A program made the translations under genes and the position numbers. The notes under the pieces are model-generated. The model did no database searches. It was not told the origin of the DNA and saw only the letters and a list, made by a program, of their open reading frames with translations. Below, piece by piece: positions 28,910-39,600 of a DNA stretch of 64,000 bases. Numbering within the stretch: position 1 is the stretch's first letter; every line of letters begins with the position of its first letter. Origin of the DNA: Erpobdella octoculata (taxonomy: Eukaryota > Annelida > Clitellata > Hirudinida > Erpobdellidae); assembly GCA_963978895.1 (NCBI GenBank), contig OZ022245.1, forward strand, positions 1,629,630 through 1,693,629, given 5' to 3'.

Positions 28910-29830
28910 TCCTTATGTCTCCCTCTCCTCTCTGAAACAGCAGCTATCTATTTCATGCATGCACGTCCCCTGGAGAGATTTATAAGGTAATTATAATAAA
29001 TAAATCTTCCACATTCACTTCACATTTATCCTCACTATACATTAATCTACTTCCATCCACATATTTTCCTCATTTTCCATCAACCTTGGAAATCATCCTT
29101 TTTTCCAGCCTATATATTTACTTATTGCATTTCTGTAGTTAAAAATAGATAATATTAAGGTTGTCAAATATTTGATGTCGTTGAATTTGTAATGCATTAA
29201 TACTCACAATAGATTATACAGCTTAGCTACGGTATTGCTGCAGATTTACCCCAGTTATTAATGCTACAACTGTCCATCAACTCAAAATCTGCTTCTGCTA
29301 GGGGTTTTGTACACTAGAGTTACAAGTTACAGATGTACTAGTACTACATATCAGTACCAGTTGATGTCTCAATTGATGCCAGCATGTAATTATAACTGCT
29401 ACATCTGTTGCTGTACTATAACAGCTGTACAACAACAGCTGTTCAAATATTTATGATGCCATTAAGGAGATTAATTTATACTGGGTGAAAAGAACGAAAG
29501 ACCCGTCAAACGCTATCGTTATATTTCTGAAAGATTTAATCACATTTGGATGTCCGAGGAAGCAATAATAAATATTAAAAATTATAAAAATAATTACAGA
29601 ATAAAATAAAAACGTAATAAAACAATGATAACAAGAAGGACGGAACAAAATTGAGAGAGAGAATAAGAACTTCAAAGAGAAAATAGATTTAGCAGATGGA
29701 GGATCGGAAAGATGTGTTTCTGTGGAGAGTGATGATAGGAAAAGAAGTGATGTGGGGGGAAGGAGAAAAAATAAATGGATTAAAGAGTGGGACAGAGTTA
29801 AAGAAGGCTGTGGAGAATATTATTAATGAG
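28910..29830. other. Mixed AT-rich DNA, nothing recognised
   Basis: Two CAGCTG E-boxes lie close together near 29421-29440; otherwise no supported feature. Confidence 0.4.
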
Positions 29831-29834
29831 AAAA

Positions 29835-30053
<219 letters not shown>

Positions 30054-30054
30054 A

Positions 30055-31451
30055 GAACACTGTAGTTTCAATTGGATTTTAGGAACCGTTTGAGTTTGTT
30101 TATAATAAACAAATTGGTATGTTGAAAAAAATAAAAAATAAATGTTTGCAAACAATATCAAACAAAGTAATTCAATTTTTAAATTTGCGTTTTTATTATT
30201 ATATATTTAAACAAGTTTTTGTTATAAATAAACACGCGGACTTGTGGAATCGCTCACTTTAATCTCAGTTTTGTGAAGAATTGCCGCAATAATAAGTGAA
30301 AATCTTCTGTACAAAATCTTATTATTCACTATTATAACAATATCTAAGTTATTATTAGTTATTTCAGCTATTATTTTCGAAGAAAAAAAATTGTTAAAAT
30401 TTTCGAGTAGTTTGATGTTACTTCTGTGCCGACCTTAATCTCGAAACTGCAAAAAGCGTTTACGCCTATACTAAAACACTAAAATATACCAAATTAATTA
30501 TTTTAAAGGATTAACTAAAACTTTATTATTTATATTAAATGAATATTTAAAAAAAATTTGAATACAATCGTTATATTCCAGTAATTTGATAGTAAAATGA
30601 AATGGCTAAAATGGTTCCGTAAATCCAATAATTTGAATTGTAGTTTTCTGCTATAAATGCTATTTTGAAAAAAAAATAAATTTACATAATTGTTTTGCTT
30701 CATTGATCAGTAGTACCTACATGAAAAACAAATGCTACTGTAAATAAAATAATCATTATTATAATGGTTCAAACAATTTAAAGCACGATGTTTACGATGC
30801 TTAAAATCCGCTTTACTTTTTTATAATAATTTTTAAAGAATTCTGTGTTTTGTCTGCTGGTTGTCATATTTTAAATATTTGATGGAAAAATGCATTTGAC
30901 TTTATAAAAGTTCTTAGTTTCACTTATATGAGTAAGAAATGCTTATGTTCCCGTTTACGATTATCTAAAAACCGTGTTCTGGTTCATGGCTTTTAAATTT
31001 TAAGATTTACAATTTACAAAAATTTCATCTAAACAGTACCAATTTTTAAATTTTTTCTATATAAACTTCATGGCCGGCCTTGCTTGCTTGTATGCAAAAC
31101 GTAAAAGTGAAATTTAACTAACTTTCCGTTATCCAATTAAGCTAAAAATTTTAATATATATTATTTTTTAAAAATTTTCTAAAATTTTTGTTTTACTTTT
31201 TAATTTAAAAAAATTATCTAAGTTTTGAAAAAGCAATAATTCAAACGTTATTAAATTAATAAATAAATTTATAAAAAACTTTCATTAAAAAAGTTCTGCA
31301 TTTAATGAAAAATCGCCGAATCATAATAAATGTAATAAGGAATTTGTGAAAAAACCTGGATTTTATGGCTAACTTGTTTGTTTTTGGAGAAATACATGGG
31401 TATGAGATCAGAGTTGTTATATTTTGCCAAACTGCACACTTTCTCAACATA
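30055..31451. other. AT-rich DNA, partial family B repeat
   Basis: 31073-31160 ('TTGCTTGCTTGTATGCAAAA' then an 'AATTAAGCTAAAAATTTTAA' block) resembles family B. Nothing else recognised. Confidence 0.4.
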
Positions 31452-31459
31452 ATGACACT

Positions 31460-31594
31460 CAGTGGCGTGGCGAAGGGAGGCAGGGAGGGGCATCTGCTCC
31501 CGGGCGCCAGGCTTTGGGGCGCAAAAAAGCAAAAGAAAAGACAACAATTTTTATACCTTGCCCCCGGGCGCCAGATACTCTCGCTACGCCACTG
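31460..31594. mobile_element. 135-bp hAT-type MITE with perfect 8-bp TSD
   Basis: Inverted ends are CAGTGGCGTGGCGAAGG on the left and the complement of the right end, CAGTGGCGTAGCGAGAG. The element is flanked on both sides by ATGACACT (31452-31459 and 31595-31602), a perfect 8-bp target duplication. An 8-bp duplication with CAGTGGCG-type ends is characteristic of hAT superfamily elements. It is far too short to encode transposase, so it is a non-autonomous derivative. Inner GC-rich sequence contains CCCGGGCGCC near both ends. Confidence 0.9.
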
Positions 31595-31724
31595 ATGACA
31601 CTACACGATCCGACCCAAATATATTTTAAATATGGTTGTTTTAATAACATGGATTTGTGATTTTTTAATTGCAACTAATTAAACACAATTGAAATTAACT
31701 TATTATTGCATAAAATGTTTTTTA

Positions 31725-31905
31725 GGTGCTAGGTTAGCTGAGTTGGTAGAGTGTTATCCTTAAATGTGAGAGCTTCACGGTTCGACTCCCACTCACTGCC
31801 TAGTACCTCTTGTAAACGGAAATCTTAGTGGGTAAAATCGTTCTCTCCGTGGGGCATGAACAGCGCCTTTGAACTCTGGAAAAGGCGCTATATAAACTAT
31901 CAAAA
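31725..31905 (+). mobile_element. tRNA-derived SINE
   Basis: Has an internal RNA polymerase III promoter: A-box-like TTAGCTGAGTTGG (31734-31746) and B-box GGTTCGACTCC (31779-31789) at normal tRNA spacing. A tRNA-unrelated body follows, ending near GGCGCTATATAAAC, a tail phrase common in animal SINEs. No poly-A tail or clear target duplication is seen. It lies 130 bp from the hAT MITE. Confidence 0.75.
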
Positions 31906-32417
31906 ACAACCCGATCGACCACGGGGGTTTAAAACGCTAGACTCGACGTGTAGACTATGGAGGAAAAATCACAAGGTTGACTTTTTAGATTCATAAGTTT
32001 TAAATGATTTAGTTCGGGTTTCGAATTTTTTAAAAACCCGTTTTTTATTTTATGAAATGTGCACCAGGTAAAGATGTCACTCTATTAACCTTTTGGATTC
32101 TAAAACTTTATTGCATCAACTGTTCAATAAAATGTTTTGTCTGCACCTATTCTAGATTCAGAATTTTAATTTTTCAAGCAATTCAATAATTAATAAAAAA
32201 TTAAATGGCTAATTTTAAAACAATTTAAAACTATTGAGTGATAGAAAACAAAGCTAAAGCTAAGTCAGCTAAGATTATGACTATGATGATGAGGTAATTA
32301 AATAAAATACTATGAAAACAAATTGAAAATAAATGAAGAAAATTTAATGATTGAATTACTAATCAACAGGATTTGATTGATAAGTGATTTGAAATTAATA
32401 AAATTAGATGATTATAA

Positions 32418-32680
32418 AGTGTCTTAGACAATTTAATTGCAGCTTTATCTTTTGACGATGCTGCTCCTCAAATCATAGAACTAGTATTCAAAGAATGAAG
32501 CAATTTGTGATTGATAAAATTTCTGAAGATAATTAAATATTATCATCAATAATTTTTGAATTGAGAAAGAGCATAAATTATAAAGACTTAGTTCAAAAAC
32601 TTTTTGCCAGTGAAATAAGTCAGCAATATTTAAATCAAATTAGTTTTAAAAAATGTACAAAAGCTTTCATGGTGAATTGA
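32418..32680 (+). pseudogene. Decayed coding-like segment, unassigned
   Basis: Two protein-like blocks occur on the plus strand in different frames. The first (32418-32493) includes LIAALSFDDAAPQIIELVF. The second (about 32537-32680) includes INYKDLVQKLFASEISQQYL. In-frame stops and a frame change separate them. The first block's frame upstream carries several TGA stops where Trp would read naturally. I do not recognise the product. It could be a processed pseudogene or an old insertion; chance openness in AT-rich DNA is also possible. Confidence 0.25.
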
Positions 32681-32940
32681 AACAAAATGCTCAAAAGCAA
32701 CACATGAAGCTTAACACAAAGCTTACACACTAAAAAGGAAGCTGAAACTAACTTTTCAAAAGGCTTACACACTCAGACTAAGCTAAAAAACGTACAAAAA
32801 AAAACAAGAAGCTTATAAAAATGGATAAAAACAGCTTCACACTAAGCTTTACAAATATACAAAACGTTATATGTGAAGCTTAAAAGTGTACAAAAACTAA
32901 AATTATATACGATGAATATACATTCATTTATAAGAAAAAG

Positions 32941-33087
32941 TTATAGGCATGTAGATGTGCTATAAATGTCATTTATGATATCCTTAAACAAAATAGCATT
33001 TGACTGTAGAGAATTAATTTCTGCAGCTTCGCTTGAGTTAACCATATTCTTTGCAATTTTCTTTCTTTTAAGATGATTTTGTGTTTT
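32941..33087 (-). CDS. Terminal exon of a small unrecognised gene
   Basis: On the minus strand a strong acceptor (ATTTTTTCAG) opens a frame of 48 codons ending in TAA. The peptide starts KTQNHLKRKKIAKNMVN and ends with IINDIYSTSTCL. It is phase 0 and joins in frame to the exon at 33322-33378. Lys/Asn/Glu-rich, soluble-looking, no recognised domain. This is the best-supported exon of the four because acceptor, phase and stop all agree. Confidence 0.5.
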   Translation of the reverse strand, partial: KTQNHLKRKKIAKNMVNSSEAAEINSLQSNAILFKDIINDIYSTSTCL

Positions 33088-33321
33088 CTGAAAAAATGAA
33101 TTGAAGCATTATACACAAAAGCTTACACTTGAACCTCAATTTTTGCTTATTGTTGTAATATTAATATGTTTTGCATTGAAAAAGATTTTGCACTAAACAT
33201 TTGATGCAGTTGAAAACTTCATAACATTATTTATTTATCAATTGCATTCTGGCCATAAAATATACATGAATAAATAAACTTATAAAAAGCCATTATAAAT
33301 GCTATACTAAAGTGATTTCAC

Positions 33322-33378
33322 CTTGTTATCATGATGATGTACTGTAAATACTTCATTTTCTTCTGATTTTTCATCATC
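33322..33378 (-). CDS. Internal 57-bp exon of the small unrecognised gene
   Basis: Flanked on the minus strand by acceptor ATGTTAATAG and donor AAG|GTGAAA. It encodes 19 residues, DDEKSEENEVFTVHHHDNK, acidic then His-rich. Exactly divisible by three with phase 0 at both ends, so it could be skipped without a frame change. Intron to the next exon is 234 bp; the upstream intron is 71 bp. Confidence 0.45.
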
Positions 33379-33449
33379 CTATTAACATTATCATGAATTA
33401 TGACTATTGAACATTCAATTGAGTTATTTTAAAGAAAGGTAAGTTCTAC

Positions 33450-33623
33450 CTCACTGTCAGGATTTAAAAATAAGAGATCTGATTTTTCTGATATGTTGTC
33501 ATCCTTGATAAAATGAATATCATAAGAATTAAAAAAAAAGTTTTTCTAAAGATAGCTTTTTGCCAAATATATCAAGTATCTCGATATCCTTTTTAACTTT
33601 TTTCACAATGGGGAAAATGTTAA
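33450..33623 (-). CDS. Internal exon of the small unrecognised gene, with a homopolymer frame break
   Basis: Possible acceptor TAATATTGAG and a good donor GAG|GTAGAA. It encodes KKVKKDIEILDIFGKKLSLE in one frame and SYDIHFIKDDNISEKSDLLF in the next. The two parts join if the 9-T run (complement of 33531-33539) were one base shorter. That is either an assembly/sequencing slip or a real inactivating indel. The exon end is phase 0, matching the next exon. Confidence 0.42.
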
Positions 33624-33776
33624 CTCAATATTAATAAAAAAAACCTATTCAATTTTATTAAAAAAAAAGTATTAATGTGATATCCAAAAATAGACTACTG
33701 ACATTTATTCCAAGAATTAAATTATACAAATTAGAATAACAAATCTAAATAATCATACAAGCAAATTTTTCTTCAC

Positions 33777-33906
33777 TTTTTTCTATTTTCTTCTTTTTGT
33801 CTATCATTAAAGAAGCTTCTCTCTTCTTTAGGTTTTTTTGAATAATTTCTTCAGAGAGTTCTGACTTATTTTCATCAATATCCAATTTTGTAATATGAAT
33901 AATAAA
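33777..33906 (-). CDS. Upstream exon of the small unrecognised gene
   Basis: A strong acceptor (TTTTTATTTTTCAG) precedes an open frame reading FIIHITKLDIDENKSELSEE and then a Lys-rich helix-like stretch. A candidate donor at A|GTGAAG gives phase 1, which fits the next exon's phase-1 acceptor. The frame stays open to 33748 if this donor is not used. Earlier exons were not found, so the gene start is unknown. Confidence 0.38.
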
Positions 33907-34287
33907 CTGAAAAATAAAAAATAGTTAATTCTGTGGTTATAATATATTTCCAATGCAAGATAAGACAAGATAGCTAAGCCCTGTTAACTATTAACTTAAA
34001 CCACTAATTGACTATACTACTATACTATACTTTATACTAATACTATTTACTAGTATACACAAAAATAATTGATGCAATAAAACAAATTGAAAATTAACTA
34101 ATAATAAATTATATTTGATTGAATTTTTAAAACACTGACGAATCAATTCATTGAATAATAACGCGGAACCCTTAAAGTTATAACTATTACCCAGCCGGCA
34201 GCCGGGGCAATAAGCGGTAAAAGTGCTGTTGTCCCGTCGGTTTTGCCAAAACGATTTATTCCTCTATTAATTAATAAAGATGTTTAT

Positions 34288-34482
34288 ATTTTCTAAAGGT
34301 TTTAAACATATGTTTTGATTTTTTTTATAGATGTACATATATTCTAATGATTTTGTAATTTACTTTGATTTTTGTCAGTAGGTATTTTCTAAAGGTTTTT
34401 GGCAAATGTTTTGATTTTTATATAGATGTACATATATTCTAAAGATTTTTCACTTTGCTTTGATTTTTTCAAGTAGACATAC
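34288..34482. repeat. Tandem duplication of about 97 bp
   Basis: Two copies, each with TTCTAAAGGTTTT, TGTTTTGATTTTT, TATAGATGTACATATATTCT and CTTTGATTTTT in the same order (starting about 34292 and 34387). Confidence 0.75.
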
Positions 34483-34775
34483 GGGACTGCCGCCGGCACA
34501 GTAACAATTTTAACGATTGCAACCTGGACGAACCGCCGAGGCATTAGCTGGTACCGAACGTAATCACCAGATATCGTTCCCGATGTTTTTTTTAAACATG
34601 TTGAAAAAGCCCCTTCAACCTGCTGGGGACCCATTTAAAAAAATAGAATATTTCACAATGTTGAATTTGCCAGTTATTTGACGATAGAAATAATATGTGA
34701 TGAAAGTGAATATTTATTTTCTATTGAGATAAATAAATCATATAATTTGTTTTTAAAATTATTTGTATTGCTGCC

Positions 34776-34902
34776 GCGCACTGTAAATAGCCTTTTGTGC
34801 TATAATATAGTGCGCTCACTGTTAATAACGAATGCCTATTAGCAGTGCTTAACCGCTCACTTAACCGCCAATCGCGTTATTTTACAGTGCGCGCACTGTC
34901 AA
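34776..34902. repeat. Cluster of GCNCACTGTNAATA motifs with a 16-bp palindrome
   Basis: Direct copies at about 34776, 34814 and 34891, plus an inverted copy at about 34877-34892. The last two overlap to form the perfect palindrome ACAGTGCGCGCACTGT (34884-34899). Could be a MITE remnant or a protein-binding cluster. Confidence 0.5.
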
Positions 34903-35239
34903 TAGATTCTACGTTTTTTAAATCACAGCTATTTATAACAATAAAACTTAAACAAAAATTACTCTATTGAACAACTGACCTTATAAAGTTTTCGAAACTT
35001 CAGCATCAAAACAAATCTACTTCGTTTAACAACCGAGAAAAACGCTATAATATGGCGAAATGCGCGGCCAAATGACTAGCCGAAAAGCATTATCGTTAAT
35101 GATTTCGGTTGCTTATTTCAAAAAATTGCTGTTTCAAACAGTAATTTGATTAATTAATCGATTAGGTTTTATAAATTTATTAACATTAAAAAGAATAATT
35201 TATTTTACATTTACTATATCAAGTAAATATACAACTTGT

Positions 35240-35430
35240 AATAAAAAGAGTTTTAAAATCCACTGAATTGTTTACGAAGCCTAAAATCCAACGGTTCCTA
35301 AAATCCGATTTCGGTTCCTTAAATCCACTAAAACGGTGCAACAAGTCCATATAAATATAAACAAAAAATTTACAGAACTGGACTTCTTGAACCGCTACGG
35401 TTCGTAAAGTCCATTTTCGCGGTTTGGCAA
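35240..35430. repeat. Degenerate CGGTTCNTAAAATCCA repeats
   Basis: Phrases such as 'GGTTCCTAAAATCCGATTTC' and 'GGTTCCTTAAATCCACTAAA' recur loosely; a related phrase appears at about 30610-30635. Confidence 0.45.
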
Positions 35431-35436
35431 ATCCAC

Positions 35437-35740
<304 letters not shown>

Positions 35741-35831
35741 GCGATTTAGCTTTAACTCCACGCGAGGGCGCTTTTAATTGACGTCCTCTTTCCACTTGAT
35801 CGCCGGCTGTCTATCATACCACCCATTCATT

Positions 35832-36427
35832 CATCATCCATCCATCCATCTATCCATCCATCCATCCATCCATCCATCCATCCATCCATCCATCCATCCA
35901 TCCATCCATCCATCCATCCATCCATCCATCCATCCATCCATCCATCCATCCATCCATCCATCCATCCATCCATCCATCCATCCATCCATCCATCCATCCA
36001 TCCATCCATCCATCCATCCATCCATCCATCCATCCATCCATCCATCCATCCATCCATCCATCCATCCATCCATCCATCCATCCATCCATCCATCCATCCA
36101 TCCATCCATCCATCCATCCATCCATCCATCCATCCATCCATCCATCCATCCATCCATCCATCCATCCATCCATCCATCCATCCATCCATCCATCCATCCA
36201 TCCATCCATCCATCCATCCATCCATCCATCCATCCATCCATCCATCCATCCATCCATCCATCCATCCATCCATCCATCCATCCATCCATCCATCCATCCA
36301 TCCATCCATCCATCCATCCATCCATCCATCCATCCATCCATCCATCCATCCATCCATCCATCCATCCATCCATCCATCCATCCATCCATCCATCCATCCA
36401 TCCATCCATCCATCCATCCATCCATCC
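35832..36427. repeat. (ATCC)n array, left part, interrupted by copia
   Basis: About 590 bp of nearly perfect ATCC with one TATCC near the left end. It stops exactly at the retrotransposon LTR and resumes on the other side at 40826. Confidence 0.98.
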
Positions 36428-36590
36428 TGTTAGATTATGAAAAACAAATTGCGAAGTTTATTATTAACAAACTTAATCGAATATAATGTTACGAGCACAG
36501 AGCAGGCAATGGCGTCGAACAATCAAAACATCGGAAGAAGGAGCAAAGAACTAATTAACATAAAAGACAATAAATCGTTGTAATCCAACA
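36428..36590 (-). repeat. 3' LTR of the copia element
   Basis: 163 bp with TGTT...AACA ends. In element orientation it holds an AATAAA polyadenylation signal (complement of about 36459-36464). It is identical to the other LTR except for one base. Confidence 0.95.
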
Positions 36591-36600
36591 CCCCCCCTCA
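36591..36600 (-). other. Polypurine tract of the copia element
   Basis: In element orientation TGAGGGGGGG ends directly at the 3' LTR, the expected primer site for plus-strand DNA synthesis. Confidence 0.85.
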
Positions 36601-36621
36601 ACGATTTATTCGTTGTCAATG

Positions 36622-39600
36622 TTAAAACAGTCCAATGTCTTGAGCTAACTGTTTAATCTTGATTGGTCCTAATGGTTTAGTTAACAAGTCAGCTATCATC
36701 TTCTCGCTCGGACAGTATCTAACATCAATTTCACCAGATCTGTATAAGTTACGGATGAAGTGATACTTGGTGTCAATGTGCTTCGTCCTCTGAGAACACC
36801 TGTCATTCTGCAGTATTCTAATACAACTCTGGTTGTCTTCATATATAATAACAGGCTTCTTTAGTTCTTGGTCAAGATCTTTAAGTATCCTCAGTATCCA
36901 TAGAGCTTCCTGAACTGCTTCAACTAGGGCTATGTATTCAGCTTCAGTAGATGAGAGAGTAACCATAGTCTGTTTTCTACTCACCCATAAAATTGGTGAA
37001 CCTAAGTACTTGAAACAAAATCCTGTGTTAGATTTTCTGTCATTCAGATCACCTCCCCAGTCAGCATCTGCATAACCTATTAGTTGTGTGGCATGTTGTT
37101 CACTCAAAGAACCTAATTTCAATTGTTTCTGTTTGGTGTCATTCAGATATCTAAAGATTCTTTTAACTTCAGTCCAATCAGATTTCTTTGGATCACTAAC
37201 ATGTCTTGCAAGAATTGAAGTTCCTACTGCAATATCTGGTCTGGTGTTTGTCGACAAATACAGTAGAGATCCTATGGCACTTCTATAAACTTCTTTATTC
37301 TCAAAACACTCTTGTGGTTCTTGTCTCTTTTGATATCCAGTATCAATCGGTATGCTTGATGGTCGGCTATCGGTCAAATTGAATTCTTGTAATTTACTAT
37401 CAATATATTTTTGCTGGTTTAACAAAAATATGCCATCTTGGTCTCTTTGAAATTGAATTCCAAGATAATACTTTAGATTTCCAAGATCTTTTAAAACAAG
37501 AACTTTATTCATTTGGTGTTCAAATTCTTCAATCATTGATAAATCAGTTGTCGCCACAATAAGATCATCAACGTGAATGGATAAGTATATTAACTTTTTG
37601 TTATCTCTTTTAAAATATAGACATGGATCATTCTCGCTTTTGTTGTAACTCTGATTACTGAGAATTTCATGAAGTTTCTTGTTCCATTCATTGGCTCCTT
37701 GTTTCAGTCCGTACAAATTCTTTGAAAGTTTGCATACCAGATCGTTGTTACAGAAAGGTGCAGGTTGCTTCATGTAAACTTCATGAGACAGATTGGCATT
37801 AAGGTAAGCTGATTGTACATCATAATGCTTAACAATCATTTTCTTCTGACCAGCTATAGTTAATAATGCTCGAAGTGTAGTTGTCCTAGCAACCGGTGCA
37901 AAAACTTCATCGAAACTATCACCATATTTCTGAGAATAACCTTGAGCAACTAAACGAGCTTTATATTTGACGACATTTTCATCTTCATCAGTTTTTATTT
38001 TGTATACCCATTTACTTCCGATGGCTGTTTTATTCTCGGGTAAATCTGTCAAAATCCAGGTTTTATTCAATTCTAAACATCTGAGTTCTTCTTTCATTGC
38101 TGCAATCCACTGTTGAGCTTCTGTACATGATACAGCTTCTTCATAGGTTCTGGGTACAATCGGGTTAACTGTCACTTTGTTGATAACCTCAAACCTCTTT
38201 GGTGGTTTCCCTTTGTTAGGTCGTTGAGATCTTCTGAGTTCTACTTGCTGTTTTGGTGTTAACTGAATAGCTGTATTGTCTTTATTCAATTCGATTTCAT
38301 TACTTTGAATCGTTGCTTTATCATGATCCACAAAATCATCTTCAAGTGATAATTCAACAAAATTTTCTTCACTAGCAAGATCCGAATTAAGTCTCTGTTC
38401 AGTTCTGGTTTGATTTGAATGGGGTTCTCCTTCAATGAAAATGACATCTTTACTGATGGTGATTTTGTCTGTTTCTGAATCAAGCAAACGGTAACCTTTT
38501 GTCCCTTCCTCGTAGCCAACAAAAATTAACTTTCTTGCTTTATCACTTAACTTTTGTCTTTTATTTGCAGGAATTGAAACATAAGCTTTGCAACCAAACT
38601 TTCTGATGTAACTCAAATCGGGTTTCTTTTCATTCCACATCTGGTAGGGTGTTTCTTCACGTCCTGTCACTGGGAGCCTGTTTTGCATGTGGTTGGCTGT
38701 AGTTACTGCTTCTCCCCAATATCTGTCAGGTAAATCAGAATCAATCAGCATGCTTCTCACCATTTCGACTAAGTATCGATTTTTCCTTTCAGCACAACCA
38801 TTCTGTTGAGGTGTGTAGGGATTTATCAGTTGAGTCTGAATGCCTTCATTCTTTAAAAACATCTTTAGTTCATCTCCTGTGTATTCACCTCCTCTGTCTG
38901 ATCTGATTATCTTTGGAGTTTTTCTGAATTTTGTTTGAACATACTTGACATATTCTTTAATTTTTGATGACACTTCAGATTTGTATTCCAACAAATAAAC
39001 TTCTGTGTATCTACTGTAGTCGTCAATCATAGTCATGAAGTATCTGTTGCCACTGGGTGTTGAGGTAGACATTGGTCCACAGACATCAGTGTGTATCAAG
39101 TCAAGCACATCATCTGTTTTGGATTCAGATTTCTTTGGAATAGGCTTTCTACTCATTTTTGCTTTGATACAAGTTTCACAAATTTCTGAAATTTCACAAG
39201 GTTTTATATGGAAATTCACTGCAGAATCATGAGCAAGAGTCTTGATGGCATTAGTATCTCTATGACCCAACCTGTTGTGCCAGAGATGTATGCATTCTGT
39301 AGGCATGTTATTGCAAGTAACTCTGAATGTCTTTTGGGTTGTGATGAATTCATAGAGGCCTTTTTCTTCAACTGCATGTAACATAATTTCACCATCTCTT
39401 ATTACATGACATGTGTTTCCTTTGAAATGTACTTCAAATCCAAAACTAGTTAGCTTCTTTACAGATATCAAATTTCCTTTTAATTCTGGAACAAACAACA
39501 CATCTAATAACTTTATTTTCAAACCGAGATTTCCATCAGGACTAAAATTCTGTAAGTACCCATAACCAATACCAGATGATGTTAATTTACCCCCATCAGC

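Noticed and set aside
35778..36440. HPSI and MDGW repeat frames
   Set aside because: Translations of the (ATCC)n array in plus and minus frames.
37088..39232. Plus-strand and alternate-frame open frames within the copia element
   Set aside because: Shadows of the minus-strand polyprotein.
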